From Firmicutes bacterium UBA1702 (GTDB lineage: Bacteria > Bacillota > Clostridia > Peptostreptococcales > Anaerovoracaceae): 64,000 bases of DNA. Numbering within the stretch: position 1 is the stretch's first letter; each line of letters opens with the position of its first letter. Shown here piece after piece: positions 6,876 to 14,684 of the stretch. The notes under the pieces were generated by a model that worked only from the letters and a program-made list of their open reading frames with translations, was not told the origin of the DNA and did not search any database. The DNA lies in contig DCJK01000013.1 in NCBI GenBank assembly GCA_002320005.1, positions 134,200-198,199 of the forward strand, given 5' to 3'. Both the position numbers and the translations under genes were made by a program.

Positions 6876-8687
6876 CTATAATCCTTTGTAATATTTTTCA
6901 ATTAAAGCAGCCATCAACTTACGACGCTCACGAAGGAAATCATCATAGGATGACACATCCATCGTATCAATATCATCCGGAATACAGTTTTCTGAAAGGT
7001 TAGATACAAGAAGGGACTCATCCGAAATGTTACCCAATTCGATTTTCTTGGTTACACACTGTTGTTTTGCTTTGGTGAAATATGTTGCGGGCGCATCATC
7101 GCTGATTGCTTTGTTAACTTGAGTATCAAGAAAGATGTAATTTGCGACCTGATTATATTTTGTCTTATTGGTTACCCCATTGTTCTTGAGGTATGCACGT
7201 GGGAAAATGTGATGCACATCGCCGGAAATGGTAACAAGATCGGAAACCTTGGTGCCATTCATAAGCATTGAGTTGCAGTTAAGGTTGATTTGTGCCGCGA
7301 TAAAGGTATTAAATGCAGGGCTGTTTACAGATGATGTTTCCAAATTTTGAGGAAGAGTTACTTTCCAGAAAGAATCAGAGAGAGAAGATGCTTCTACATC
7401 TGCAAGGAAGTTCAGGAATCCCTTCTCGGCAATGCTTCTCATATCTCTGTCCATTACTGTTTCGGGAGAACCTATGTAACGGGATGTAAGTGTGGACATA
7501 ACGAACCACTTTTGAACATAACGCTTGATCTGTGCATTCGGGATGGTTGGATCATCAAGCAACATCAAATACAAAGTGTATGCAAAATCAAGCGTCATAG
7601 CCGAATTTAACAATTTGTGCGAGATAAATCCGGCGCCTTTTATTGCCATAATAAACTGAGCAAAATTGTACTCGTTTATAAAGTTTTGAATACCCTCATC
7701 AAGTTTACGATAAGATTCGTCAACAATATCATCACGGTATTCTTTTGTTTCAAAATCTCTGCCCGAAAGTAAACTTACAAGATCTGAAAGTTTTCCTCTA
7801 CGGAACTGGTGCATGAAGGAAACACGAAGCATATCGCCATAATCGGGATCGTAAATATCATCATAATCCTTTGCGAGCCATTTGATTTTGGAAGCATATT
7901 TTGAATTTTGAAACTCTGCGTCATTTGTAATATGAGAAAAAAACTCCGGCTTAACTGCGAGATGACAGAAATAATCAACTGTCTTTCTCAGCATATTGCC
8001 GCCGTGTTCGGTATCGGCTGCCATTTTAGACATGACGAAGTCAGACTGGCTGAGTGCGGTGCCTTTGGAGTTGATACGAATGAAAATCTCTGTAACTTCA
8101 TCAATATCAAGCGAATGATCAAGTTCAATCACACCAATTTGACGATTCGCAATGCCCTTCAGTTCGGTAATGGCTTTATTTACATCATTAGGTTTGACGC
8201 CCTCATTGACTGAACAGTATTTCAACGCAAAATCAAACGGATCGAAATTGCTATCGAAAACAACAGAAATGTCAGGAATCCACTTTTTATCTTTTAAATG
8301 GGATGCATCTTGAACCGCAAAACGTTTTGTTTCATCTTCAGCAAGCGGATTAAATGCAATCTTAATTCGATCTTTGTTGAAGTCTTCATCAAGCACTTCC
8401 TTACCTGAAATTGCCGCCATCAGTGAGGTAATACGTTGTTGACCGTCTATAAGAATCTTCTTGCCGTTGGCTTTTCCACCATCTTTAGTCTGCACATCTG
8501 GATTTTTCCAAGTAATAATGTACCCGGTGGGATAACCACTATATAATGAGTCAATTAAATCTCTAACTTGACTTCTTTTCCATACAAAGGGACGTTGTAT
8601 TTCGGGGATAACAAAATCCTCGGCTTCAATTAAACCAAGTATTGCGCTTATGGAGTATTGCATCAAAGTGAACTTTTCACCTGTCAT
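6876..8687 (-). CDS. DUF262/DUF1524 protein, GmrSD-like restriction factor
   Basis: A 603-residue protein with the GmrS-type DUF262 domain at the N-terminus: IPEIQRPFVWK at 27-37 and IDGQQR at 80-85, the conserved nucleotide-handling motif. The C-terminal GmrD-type DUF1524 domain has a His-Me-finger nuclease signature, GDVHHIFPRAYL, at about 489-500, with NKAIS about 35 residues later. Proteins of this class cut modified phage DNA (type IV restriction) or belong to broader defence modules. It lies directly before fic remnants in a mobile region, which fits a defence island. Length and motifs look complete. Its target specificity cannot be read from sequence. Confidence 0.85.
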   Translation of the reverse strand: MTGEKFTLMQYSISAILGLIEAEDFVIPEIQRPFVWKRSQVRDLIDSLYSGYPTGYIITWKNPDVQTKDGGKANGKKILIDGQQRITSLMAAISGKEVLDEDFNKDRIKIAFNPLAEDETKRFAVQDASHLKDKKWIPDISVVFDSNFDPFDFALKYCSVNEGVKPNDVNKAITELKGIANRQIGVIELDHSLDIDEVTEIFIRINSKGTALSQSDFVMSKMAADTEHGGNMLRKTVDYFCHLAVKPEFFSHITNDAEFQNSKYASKIKWLAKDYDDIYDPDYGDMLRVSFMHQFRRGKLSDLVSLLSGRDFETKEYRDDIVDESYRKLDEGIQNFINEYNFAQFIMAIKGAGFISHKLLNSAMTLDFAYTLYLMLLDDPTIPNAQIKRYVQKWFVMSTLTSRYIGSPETVMDRDMRSIAEKGFLNFLADVEASSLSDSFWKVTLPQNLETSSVNSPAFNTFIAAQINLNCNSMLMNGTKVSDLVTISGDVHHIFPRAYLKNNGVTNKTKYNQVANYIFLDTQVNKAISDDAPATYFTKAKQQCVTKKIELGNISDESLLVSNLSENCIPDDIDTMDVSSYDDFLRERRKLMAALIEKYYKGL

Positions 8688-8692
8688 AATTA

Positions 8693-9214
8693 TTATTCCT
8701 CCGTCATAAAAGTTGCATAACCTTCATAATAGTAGCTGTTGCCGATGCCTTTCACATAGGCCACACGGCTGTCGATTTCATCGGTCAGTGCCGCTTTTAA
8801 AAGGCATTTAATTTCTATGCCTTTAATTGTACTTCGCGCCATTGCCGGCAGATAATCTTCATTATCAATCTTGCTCTGGTCCACCGCTTTGCTGATTTCA
8901 TTCTTTAAGATGCGGTCGAGCCAAAGGCTGGCCGCGACATTTTATCGATGCTCTCAAGCGTCGCTTGCGAATAAATTAAGGAAGCAAATCGGAAATTGCC
9001 CTTCGCAATATTGACTGTTCTGAGTTCGCCTGCGAAGTCGTAAATGCCATCAAAGAGATATTTATTGAGTGCCTGTAAGACTGAAATTTTGCCGGCAGGG
9101 AGGTTGCATAGAATACCTTTTTCAAAAATTCCGCAACCTTTTTCTTGCTGATGCGCTCTTCTTCACGTGCATGGTCGGCAGAGCTTGTCAGCCCCATTTA
9201 TTTTCAAGTGTCAT
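8693..9214 (-). pseudogene. Decayed Fic-family AMP transferase gene
   Basis: Fragments in different frames line up with one Fic protein. A start M-T-L-E-N-K at 9214 shifts frame after six codons into GLTSSADHAREEERISKKK. Another shift leads to IYDFAGELRTVNIAKGNFRF and then LESIDKM. A deletion with a frame change near 8935 joins this to SLWLDRILKNEIS and the tail ending NSYYYEGYATFMTEE. The catalytic HPFxxGNGR motif, which lies between these last two pieces in Fic proteins, is gone. The gene is therefore inactive as an AMPylator. The intact 63-codon stretch at 8693-8884 is only its tail. Confidence 0.85.
9151..9214 (-). repeat. Direct repeat A, 5' end of the fic pseudogene
   Basis: A 64-bp stretch that recurs with about 80% identity at 9419-9483. 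It encodes the ENK-LGLT-SAD-AR-ERI opening typical of Fic proteins. Confidence 0.75.
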
Positions 9215-9225
9215 TTGCACTTCCG

Positions 9226-9483
9226 TTATTCCTTATCATTCTCCAGAAGACCGTATGTCCGGTAGTAGGACAGTATCGTCTGGTATTGCAGTTTGGTTGT
9301 AAAAAGCTGGCGATAGGTAACGGTTTTTTCTTTCCCTTCAGCCTTGAGCGTTGCCAATTTCTCTGTAACCAAGTCATACTGCGCGAGAATATCGGAAAGC
9401 ATTTTTTCAAAAGCCTTTATGCGTTCTCCATCACGGGCAAGGTCGGCAGAGTTTGTAAGCCCTAATTTATTTTCAAGTGCCAT
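9226..9483 (-). CDS. Small Fic-associated protein with a Fic-like N-terminus
   Basis: An 85-residue protein. Its first 21 residues (MALENKLGLTNSADLARDGER) copy the opening of the neighbouring fic gene. The rest is a helical segment (KAFEKMLSDILAQYDLVTEKL...) followed by KTVTYRQLFTTKLQYQTILSYY. I believe similar small helical proteins precede fic genes in Firmicutes, where they could be antitoxins, but I cannot confirm that. The ATG at 9483 has GAGG at a good distance, while the upstream TTG does not. The chimeric start suggests a recombination between the two genes through the direct repeats. It ends 12 bp before the fic start. Confidence 0.6.
   Translation of the reverse strand: MALENKLGLTNSADLARDGERIKAFEKMLSDILAQYDLVTEKLATLKAEGKEKTVTYRQLFTTKLQYQTILSYYRTYGLLENDKE
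9419..9483 (-). repeat. Direct repeat B, 5' end of the Fic-associated ORF
   Basis: The second copy of the 64-bp repeat found at 9151-9214. The copies lie 268 bp apart and in the same orientation, and both include the start codon. Confidence 0.75.
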
Positions 9484-9512
9484 ATTGAACCTCAAAAATC
9501 AGATTATAATAT

Positions 9513-9989
9513 TCATGAAATTAAAACGATTGCAACTACAAAAATTAAAATACCTACTAAAAATGTCATACAACCGGTAGCCTGTGGGGATGATTTCCTA
9601 TGATTAGATGCCGTATGAGAATATGTGTATGTAGGTGATTCTTGTATATGTGCTTGTTCCGATTTTTGAGTAGGGCGAAGCTTGGTGGCTTTAGAATATA
9701 AAGCGAGAGGGTCGGTTTGATTCATTATGCGTGAATAAAAATCGTCAAGCCACACAGTATCGTACGGTTCACACATATTTTGCTCGGTGCAATCAGGTTC
9801 ATGTGCTATTTGATTCCTAACCCAACGGTAGTGTTTCAGTTGTTTTAAGTCATCATCCCAACCTCTTACAAGATAAGAGCCACGGGGAGTATTTATCATT
9901 TCATCAATATAAGCGGATATACGCCTATCATCATTTAATATTTCGCCGCATAGTTTTTCAAGATGTTTATACGATTCAATAAAACCCAT
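9513..9989 (-). CDS. Tail-anchored protein of unknown function (possibly DUF6548)
   Basis: A 158-residue protein. The N-terminal 90 residues form a soluble helical domain with YKHLEKLCGEIL, a charged DDDLKQLKHYRWVRNQIAHE segment and a WLDDFYSRIMNQTDPL segment. RNQIAHE resembles the R-x4-6-H signature of HEPN domains, though this may be coincidence. A low-complexity polar linker follows, then one C-terminal membrane helix (FLVGILIFVVAIVLIS). TAGGAG lies seven bases before the ATG at 9989. I recall this domain as DUF6548 from clostridial islands, but without certainty. Confidence 0.6.
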   Translation of the reverse strand: MGFIESYKHLEKLCGEILNDDRRISAYIDEMINTPRGSYLVRGWDDDLKQLKHYRWVRNQIAHEPDCTEQNMCEPYDTVWLDDFYSRIMNQTDPLALYSKATKLRPTQKSEQAHIQESPTYTYSHTASNHRKSSPQATGCMTFLVGILIFVVAIVLIS

Positions 9990-10007
9990 ATGGCACAACT
10001 CCTAAAC

Positions 10008-10196
10008 TTAATTGTCCGCTGCAACACCGGATTTCATCCAGGCATCAACTTCACTGAGTTTGAACTTCCATAGGCGTCCGATTTTCGCAGCAGGCATATT
10101 TCTTTTTTCTATCCAAGCGAGTACTGTGTCGCGGCTGACGCCCAGGTATTCGTAAGTTTCTTTCATTGAATACCAGCGTTCGATGTTAGAATCCAT
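10008..10196 (-). CDS. Excisionase-family HTH DNA-binding protein
   Basis: A 62-residue MerR/excisionase-like protein: WYSMKETYEYLGVSRDTVLAWIEKR is the HTH, and the wing is AAKIGRLWKFKLSEVDAWM. Proteins of this exact size lie at the start of restriction and defence operons or near island ends. GAGGAC six bases before the ATG at 10196 fixes the start over the longer frame from 10244. It is the first gene of a minus-strand series running towards the TM protein, the fic remnant and the DUF262 gene, so it may regulate that series. Confidence 0.8.
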   Translation of the reverse strand: MDSNIERWYSMKETYEYLGVSRDTVLAWIEKRNMPAAKIGRLWKFKLSEVDAWMKSGVAADN

Positions 10197-10324
10197 TAAA
10201 TTGTCCTCACTTTCGGGTATTTTTTTACAACTTTTGTATAGCACATTTCAGCGCTTTAATCAAGGATTATTGTGGATTTATAAAGAAAACATAGGAAAAT
10301 ATAATAAAATTTAATAGATAAAAA

Positions 10325-10367
10325 GGGTTAAAAAAGAAAATCTCCGACAGCCTTTGACTGCGGAGAT
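10325..10367 (-). terminator. Terminator of the DUF1232 gene
   Basis: ATCTCCG and CGGAGAT arms with extra CAG/CTG pairing, followed on the minus strand by TTTTCTTTTTT. Confidence 0.75.
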
Positions 10368-10421
10368 AGCGTTTACCGGCAGCAGCCGACATACAGCTGC
10401 CCGGTATTGATTATTTGTCAT

Positions 10422-10814
10422 CTAAAACCATATGGCTTTTACTGTAAGCCATATGATAATCGCCCAGACGGCAGCCACGGGCATAGCATAATACCATTTT
10501 TTCGGCTTTCCGTCTGCCCACATACCTTCTGATTTTTCACGACATTCCATCCACACATCTTTGGGAATAAGCTTTATTGTCAGAGCCATCAGAGCCGGCA
10601 ATAAAATCATATCATCAAGATATCCCAGCACCGGAATGAAATCCGGAATCAGGTCAACAGACGACAGGGCATAGCATACCGTGACAGCAGCTGTCACCTT
10701 TGCCGGGACAGATGCACTGCCGTGCTTCAATGCAAGGAATACCACCGGTAAATCAGTCTTAAGTTTTTTGCTCATTCTTTTAGATTCATCATACATGTTC
10801 TCCATAGTAGCCAT
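10422..10814 (-). CDS. YkvA-family DUF1232 membrane protein
   Basis: A 130-residue protein with the DUF1232 signature YALSSVDLIPDFIPVLGYLDD at about 49-69, found in YkvA and in many bacterial and plant small membrane proteins of unknown role. A second hydrophobic segment lies near the C-terminus (YAMPVAAVWAIIIWLTV). The start is uncertain. The strong promoter would place the RNA start only about 6 bases before the ATG at 10814, so initiation at 10796 (GGAG just upstream) is possible. The gene is single, with its own promoter and terminator. Confidence 0.8.
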   Translation of the reverse strand: MATMENMYDESKRMSKKLKTDLPVVFLALKHGSASVPAKVTAAVTVCYALSSVDLIPDFIPVLGYLDDMILLPALMALTIKLIPKDVWMECREKSEGMWADGKPKKWYYAMPVAAVWAIIIWLTVKAIWF

Positions 10815-10825
10815 GGGCTGAGTAT

Positions 10826-10853
10826 ATTATAGCAGGCAGATAATTTTTTTCAA
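10826..10853 (-). promoter_or_regulatory. Promoter of the DUF1232 gene
   Basis: TTGAAA and TATAAT separated by 16 bases on the minus strand. Confidence 0.65.
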
Positions 10854-10891
10854 TGCGGCAACCGCCGGAAGGGAAAGTGCAGGACGCACAT

Positions 10892-10930
10892 AAAAAGTCC
10901 ACCGCAATTCCTTTTAAATCACGATGGACT
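10892..10930 (-). terminator. Terminator of tRNA-Ser
   Basis: AGTCCATCG pairs with CGGTGGACT (one G-U) just after the tRNA 3' end. TTTTT follows on the minus strand. Confidence 0.75.
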
Positions 10931-10932
10931 CA

Positions 10933-11021
10933 TGGCGGAGAGTTAGGGATTCGAACCCTAGGTTCCTTTTGGGAACACAGCATTTCGAGTGCTGCACCTT
11001 CGACCTCTCGGACAACTCTCC
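10933..11021 (-). tRNA. tRNA-Ser (anticodon CGA)
   Basis: A complete type II cloverleaf of 89 nt including an encoded CCA. The acceptor is GGAGAGT/ACTCTCC, the anticodon stem CAGCA-CTCGAAA-TGCTG reads CGA (codon UCG), the long variable arm is TGTTCCC-AAAA-GGAAC, and the T loop is GGTTCGAATCC. Confidence 0.97.
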
Positions 11022-11047
11022 ACAGTATTAAGTTTGCGTACTTTAAT

Positions 11048-11076
11048 AATATACCACAGTATCCCGCTTATCGCAA
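11048..11076 (-). promoter_or_regulatory. Promoter of tRNA-Ser
   Basis: TTGCGA, 17 bases, TATATT on the minus strand, about 27 bases before the tRNA 5' end. Confidence 0.65.
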
Positions 11077-11261
11077 GGTTTTGTTGTAACCTGCAGCGAT
11101 TGCTTTTTTGAAAAACCAGCTTATGTTATCGGTAAACACAGCCGTATGCGTGGGGAAAAGACCTGTAAAGCATAAAAGTCCGCAGCCATGATGCATTGCC
11201 AACATCATGAGATTCTGATATTATATTTAAAAAGAGAAAATGAAATAAGGAGTGCCATATT

Positions 11262-11618
11262 ATGCTGAAATTCATATGCTATTCAAAATGCGGCACATGC
11301 CGCAAGGCGGCCGGATGGCTGAAAGAAAACCAAATAAATGTTGAAAGCCGCGATATCAAAACGCAGAACCCCACCCTTGAGGAGCTTACTTTGTGGAAAG
11401 AAAAAAGCGGTCTTCCGGCAAAGAAGTTTTTTAACACCAGCGGACAGCTTTACAAATCCATGGAATTAAAGACAAAGCTTCCGGATATGAGCGAAGATGA
11501 TATGCTGAAGCTTCTCTCCGGCGATGGTATGCTGGTAAAGAGACCTCTCCTGATTGGAGATGATTTTGTACTGGTTGGATTTAAAGAAGAGGAATGGGAA
11601 ACCAGACTGCTTAAATGA
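11262..11618 (+). CDS. ArsC/Spx-family thioredoxin-fold protein
   Basis: A 118-residue protein of the ArsC/Spx/MgsR family. The N-terminal YSKCGTCRKAAGWL has the CxxC motif at residues 10-13, as in the redox-sensing Spx branch. KRPLLIGDDFVLVGFKEEEW near the C-terminus is the family's KRP(L/I) signature with the arginine used by arsenate reductases. Lone genes of this kind are usually called arsenate reductase-like. Reduction of arsenate is not shown, and a role in thiol redox or as an Spx-like regulator is as likely. Its TGA overlaps an alternative start of the next gene. Confidence 0.85.
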   Translation: MLKFICYSKCGTCRKAAGWLKENQINVESRDIKTQNPTLEELTLWKEKSGLPAKKFFNTSGQLYKSMELKTKLPDMSEDDMLKLLSGDGMLVKRPLLIGDDFVLVGFKEEEWETRLLK

Positions 11619-11638
11619 GTCAGACAAGCGGAGAAAAA

Positions 11639-11902
11639 ATGGAACGATTGAAGATAAACGGAATATACAGGCATTTTAAAGGCGACTACTATCTGCTGGT
11701 GGATGTGGCAAAGCACTCTGAAACAGGCGAGGATTATGTCGTTTACAGGAAGCTTTATGATGACTGCGGTCTCTGGGTAAGGCCGCTGGAAATGTTTCTT
11801 GGAGAGGTGGATCACGAAAAATATCCCGATGCCGGGCAGAAATACCGCTTTGAACTGCAGCACATAAGCAGCGTCAGAACCATTGCGGGTCAGTACTTAT
11901 AA
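11639..11902 (+). CDS. DUF1653 protein
   Basis: An 87-residue protein covering one DUF1653 domain: YRHFKGDYYLLVDVAKHSETGEDYVVYR, then LWVRPLEMFLGEVD. This is a small SH3-like fold found alone or attached to other enzymes, with unknown function. The frame could start at 11615, overlapping the previous stop, but GGAGAAAAA directly before 11639 and the family start MERLKINGIYRHF favour 11639. It is translationally coupled to the ArsC-like gene and converges with the GNAT remnant, overlapping it by six bases. Confidence 0.8.
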   Translation: MERLKINGIYRHFKGDYYLLVDVAKHSETGEDYVVYRKLYDDCGLWVRPLEMFLGEVDHEKYPDAGQKYRFELQHISSVRTIAGQYL

Positions 11903-12433
11903 GTCAAGTAGGTCAAGCTTCATAAAAATTGAATCGGTCATGGGGCTGTCGTTATAGCTTTCAATTTGGTAAAAAACATATTTTTTATATAAGTTTATTG
12001 CACTTTTCAGAAAAGGCAGGGTATCCAGCAGCATATGAGAGTACCCTGCTTCTTTTGCATCCCGAATGATTTCACTTACAAGGTATTCGTCTATATGTTT
12101 TCCCCTGTACTCAGGTCTTACATACAGCCGCTTCATCTCGCAATCACAATCGTTAATCTTGCGCAGACCTATGCAGCCTGCCGGTTTACCATAGTAATAA
12201 ACAAGGTACAGCCTGCCTTCCGGCATTCCGTATTTTGCCTCTATATGTTCAAGCTATTCATCATAATTCTGGATCTCAAGATATTTTTTAAAAGAAGGAT
12301 CCCCTTGGATCAGCATATCTGTATATTCGGTAAACAACTTTTTGATTTCTTCTTTGAATGAATATGCAGGAACCAGCTGAATCTTTTCCGCCTCTTTGAG
12401 GATTTTGCCCGTATTTTTTACGATATTTTCCAT
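11897..12433 (-). pseudogene. GNAT acetyltransferase interrupted by an in-frame TAG
   Basis: The first part ends SFKKYLEIQNYDE and meets TAG at 12254-12256. The same frame resumes LEHIEAKYGMPEGRLYLVYYYGKPAGCIGLR and continues through the acetyl-CoA loop (RPEYRGKHIDEYLV) to the stop at 11897. Without the TAG it would be a normal single-domain GNAT of about 178 residues, so one substitution (for instance CAG or GAG to TAG) explains it. Either a recent pseudogene or a sequencing error is possible. A start at the downstream ATG 12226 would lack the first part of the fold. Confidence 0.85.
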
Positions 12434-12557
12434 AAAATCTCTCACCCTCGTAAATTACAAATTTATCTCAGATTTTTTGCTGAGCAGATTATATCGCAAA
12501 AATGCTCAAAATTCCATCTTCCCCGGTGGGATTGTCTTTTTACTGATGAATACGGAC

Positions 12558-12586
12558 TTGCGGCGATGAGATCAAAGAGATATAAT
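12558..12586 (+). promoter_or_regulatory. Promoter of the WYL-regulator operon
   Basis: TTGCGG, 17 bases, a perfect TATAAT. The WYL operator lies just downstream, over the likely RNA start. Confidence 0.6.
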
Positions 12587-12600
12587 TTTTGCATGATTAA

Positions 12601-12622
12601 ACATGACATATAGCTGTCGTGT
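12601..12622 (+). promoter_or_regulatory. Operator for the WYL regulator
   Basis: ACATGACA-TATAGC-TGTCGTGT, an 8-bp inverted repeat with one mismatch, placed 14 bases after the -10. I recall similar TGACA/TGTCA palindromes before YafY-type WYL regulator genes in Clostridia. Autoregulation is the likely meaning. Confidence 0.6.
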
Positions 12623-12656
12623 TTGTTGTGATATGGTTATGAACAAAGGAGCACCC

Positions 12657-13562
12657 ATGAAGATAGACAGGCTTATCGGTATACTTTCCGTACTGCTGCA
12701 GGAAGAAAAGGTCACGGCACCACAGCTGGCAGAAAAATTTGAAGTTTCGCGGCGAACCATAAACCGAGATATAGAAGATCTCTGCCGCGCGGGAATACCC
12801 GTAGTAACCCTTCAGGGGGCAGGAGGCGGTATTTCCATAATGAACGGATACAGAATGGACAGGACGCTTCTCACATCCAAAGAAATGCAGGTGATTCTGG
12901 CGGGACTGAGAAGCCTGGACAGCATCAGCGGAAGCAGCTATTGCAGCCGGCTTATGGAAAAACTGAAGACGGGTTCATCAGACTTTGTAAGCGGACGCGA
13001 CTGGATGCTCATAGACCTTTCTTCATGGGACAAATCATCTCTGGCGCCAAAGATTGAAAAAATACAGACAGCCATAGAGAAGAGAAATTTACTTGGATTC
13101 AGCTATTTCTCGCCCAAGGGAGAAAGCCTCCGGGAGATCGAGCCTTATTACTTGATTTTCAAGTGGACAAGCTGGTACGTATGGGGTTGGTGCAGCATCA
13201 GAGAAGACTTCAGACTTTTCAAACTCAACCGGATGACGGAACTTCAGATATCAGAAGAAAAATATGAGCCGCGCCCTGTGCCGCTGCCTGATCTTTCCGC
13301 CGAGAGGATTTTCCCCGGAGAGGGTAGAATCGAAGCTATATTCCAGCCGGACATGAGATGGCGGCTGGTGGAGGAGTTCGGACCGGAGAGTTTTGAGACG
13401 CTTCCGGAGGGGAAACTGTTCTTTTCCGCAGATTATTCCGATGACGAAAATCTGCTGAGCTGGCTCCTGACATTCTGCGACAAGGTGGAGGTGCTCAGCC
13501 CCTCATCTCTGAGAGAGAAGATGAAAGACAGCATCACAAAAATGGGGGAGGTATATGGGTGA
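12657..13562 (+). CDS. YafY/PafB-type WYL-domain transcription regulator
   Basis: A 301-residue regulator. The DeoR-like winged HTH covers residues 1-60 (VTAPQLAEKFEVSRRTINRDIEDLC), followed by the usual GGGI turn (TLQGAGGGISIMNGY). The WYL domain is at about 130-200 (LREIEPYYLIFKWTSWYVWGWC) and a WCX-like tail follows. This family senses small molecules or single-stranded DNA and usually controls the genes beside it. AAGGAG seven bases before 12657 selects this start over 12603, and the longer frame would cover the operator. The next four genes follow with overlaps or gaps of a few bases. Confidence 0.9.
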   Translation: MKIDRLIGILSVLLQEEKVTAPQLAEKFEVSRRTINRDIEDLCRAGIPVVTLQGAGGGISIMNGYRMDRTLLTSKEMQVILAGLRSLDSISGSSYCSRLMEKLKTGSSDFVSGRDWMLIDLSSWDKSSLAPKIEKIQTAIEKRNLLGFSYFSPKGESLREIEPYYLIFKWTSWYVWGWCSIREDFRLFKLNRMTELQISEEKYEPRPVPLPDLSAERIFPGEGRIEAIFQPDMRWRLVEEFGPESFETLPEGKLFFSADYSDDENLLSWLLTFCDKVEVLSPSSLREKMKDSITKMGEVYG

Positions 13563-14329
13563 TGGAATATGTGAAGATAACAGAGGAGAATCTGGAAAGA
13601 GAGCATATATGCTGTGCTCTGTCAAACAACAATGACCCCCAGGTTCTTGCGAAAAAGACATGGATGAAGCAGCGCCTGGCGGAGGGCCTCACCTTTGTAA
13701 AGGCTGATGTAAGAGGGAAATGCTTTATTGAGTATATTCCTGCCGAATATGCCTGGGTACCCATAGAAGCAAAGGAATATATGCATATCAACTGCTTCTG
13801 GGTTTCCGGATCATGCAAAGGTCACGGATATGGAGACCGGCTTCTGGAAATATGCATAGAAGATGCCAGAGCAAAGGGCAAGAAAGGTCTTACCGTGATT
13901 TCCTCGGCAAAGAAAAAATCGTTTCTCTCGGATCCGGGATATCTCAGATACAGAGGATTTGTGACTGCCGACGAGGCGGAGCCGTTCTTTCAGCTCATGT
14001 ATCTGCCTTTTGACGACGGTGCGGAACTTCCCGGCTTCAGAGAATGTGCCCGAAAAGCCTCTGTGGAAAAGGCAGGATTTTCTGTATATTATACTGCAGG
14101 CTGCCCCTTTACGGCCAAATACGTGCCTCTTATGAAAAAGTGCGCAGAAGAAAAAGGCATATCTTTGGATGTGACACAGATAGACAGCAGGGAAAAAGCG
14201 CAAAATGCACCTTGCGCATGGACCAACTTCGCTTTGTTTTACCAGGGCGAATATGTGACCAACGAGATACCGTCGGAGAAAAAGTTCGTGAAGCTCATTG
14301 AAGAAAAAGCATACAGAGAGGGTAAGTGA
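13562..14329 (+). CDS. GNAT acetyltransferase with YoaP-like C-terminal domain
   Basis: A 255-residue two-domain protein. The N-terminal GNAT domain has the acetyl-CoA loop CKGHGYGDRLLEICIEDAR at about 87-105. The C-terminal part, from about residue 170 (FSVYYTAGCPFTAKYVP), looks like the thioredoxin-like YoaP domain, with a Cys that could act in thiol chemistry. It starts inside the WYL stop codon region (ATGGGTGATGG), so the two are translationally coupled. A role in modifying a toxic or small-molecule substrate is plausible from context. The substrate is unknown. Confidence 0.8.
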   Translation: MEYVKITEENLEREHICCALSNNNDPQVLAKKTWMKQRLAEGLTFVKADVRGKCFIEYIPAEYAWVPIEAKEYMHINCFWVSGSCKGHGYGDRLLEICIEDARAKGKKGLTVISSAKKKSFLSDPGYLRYRGFVTADEAEPFFQLMYLPFDDGAELPGFRECARKASVEKAGFSVYYTAGCPFTAKYVPLMKKCAEEKGISLDVTQIDSREKAQNAPCAWTNFALFYQGEYVTNEIPSEKKFVKLIEEKAYREGK

Positions 14330-14331
14330 AA

Positions 14332-14682
14332 ATGAAAAAATGGTACGATGAAGAATATGAATTTAACATTGAAGTGACAGGCTTCATACGAGGCAATCAC
14401 ACTGAGCATTACTGCCGCAACGGCGAAGAAATCGGCGACAGATACACCTGCACCTACGGTTGTCCGGTCAATCGGCAGGGCATGGGCATATGCTCCAAGG
14501 TGATGATGATAATGTTCCCGGCAATGGAGGCGGTCAGAAGCGGCGGCAGCATGGAAAAAATCGGAGGTCCGTCGGAATATGTAAAGGACATTGTATGCCC
14601 CGACGGCTGTGTCATTTTCAGAATGACGGCCAGACCCCTGGGAAATGAGAACTTTTTTACCGGAAAATATTATGAGGAGTGA
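14332..14682 (+). CDS. TIGR04076-family protein
   Basis: A 116-residue protein with the family pattern: MKKWYDEEYEFNIEVTGF at the start, a Cys-rich centre (CTYGCPVNRQGMGICSK) and VCPDGCVIFRM near the end. The spaced cysteines suggest metal or cluster binding. No function is known to me for this family. It begins three bases after the GNAT stop, with AGAGAGGGT upstream, and ends just before the TfoX gene. Confidence 0.75.
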   Translation: MKKWYDEEYEFNIEVTGFIRGNHTEHYCRNGEEIGDRYTCTYGCPVNRQGMGICSKVMMIMFPAMEAVRSGGSMEKIGGPSEYVKDIVCPDGCVIFRMTARPLGNENFFTGKYYEE

Positions 14683-14684
14683 TT

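Noticed and set aside
6846..6882. TTGACA and TATAAT near the DUF262 gene end
   Set aside because: The spacing is 25 bases and the site would point against the gene, so it is not a usable promoter.
10933..11021. tRNA-Ser as the attachment site of the accessory region
   Set aside because: A DUF1232 gene with its own promoter and terminator lies between the tRNA and the accessory genes, and no copy of the tRNA end is visible.
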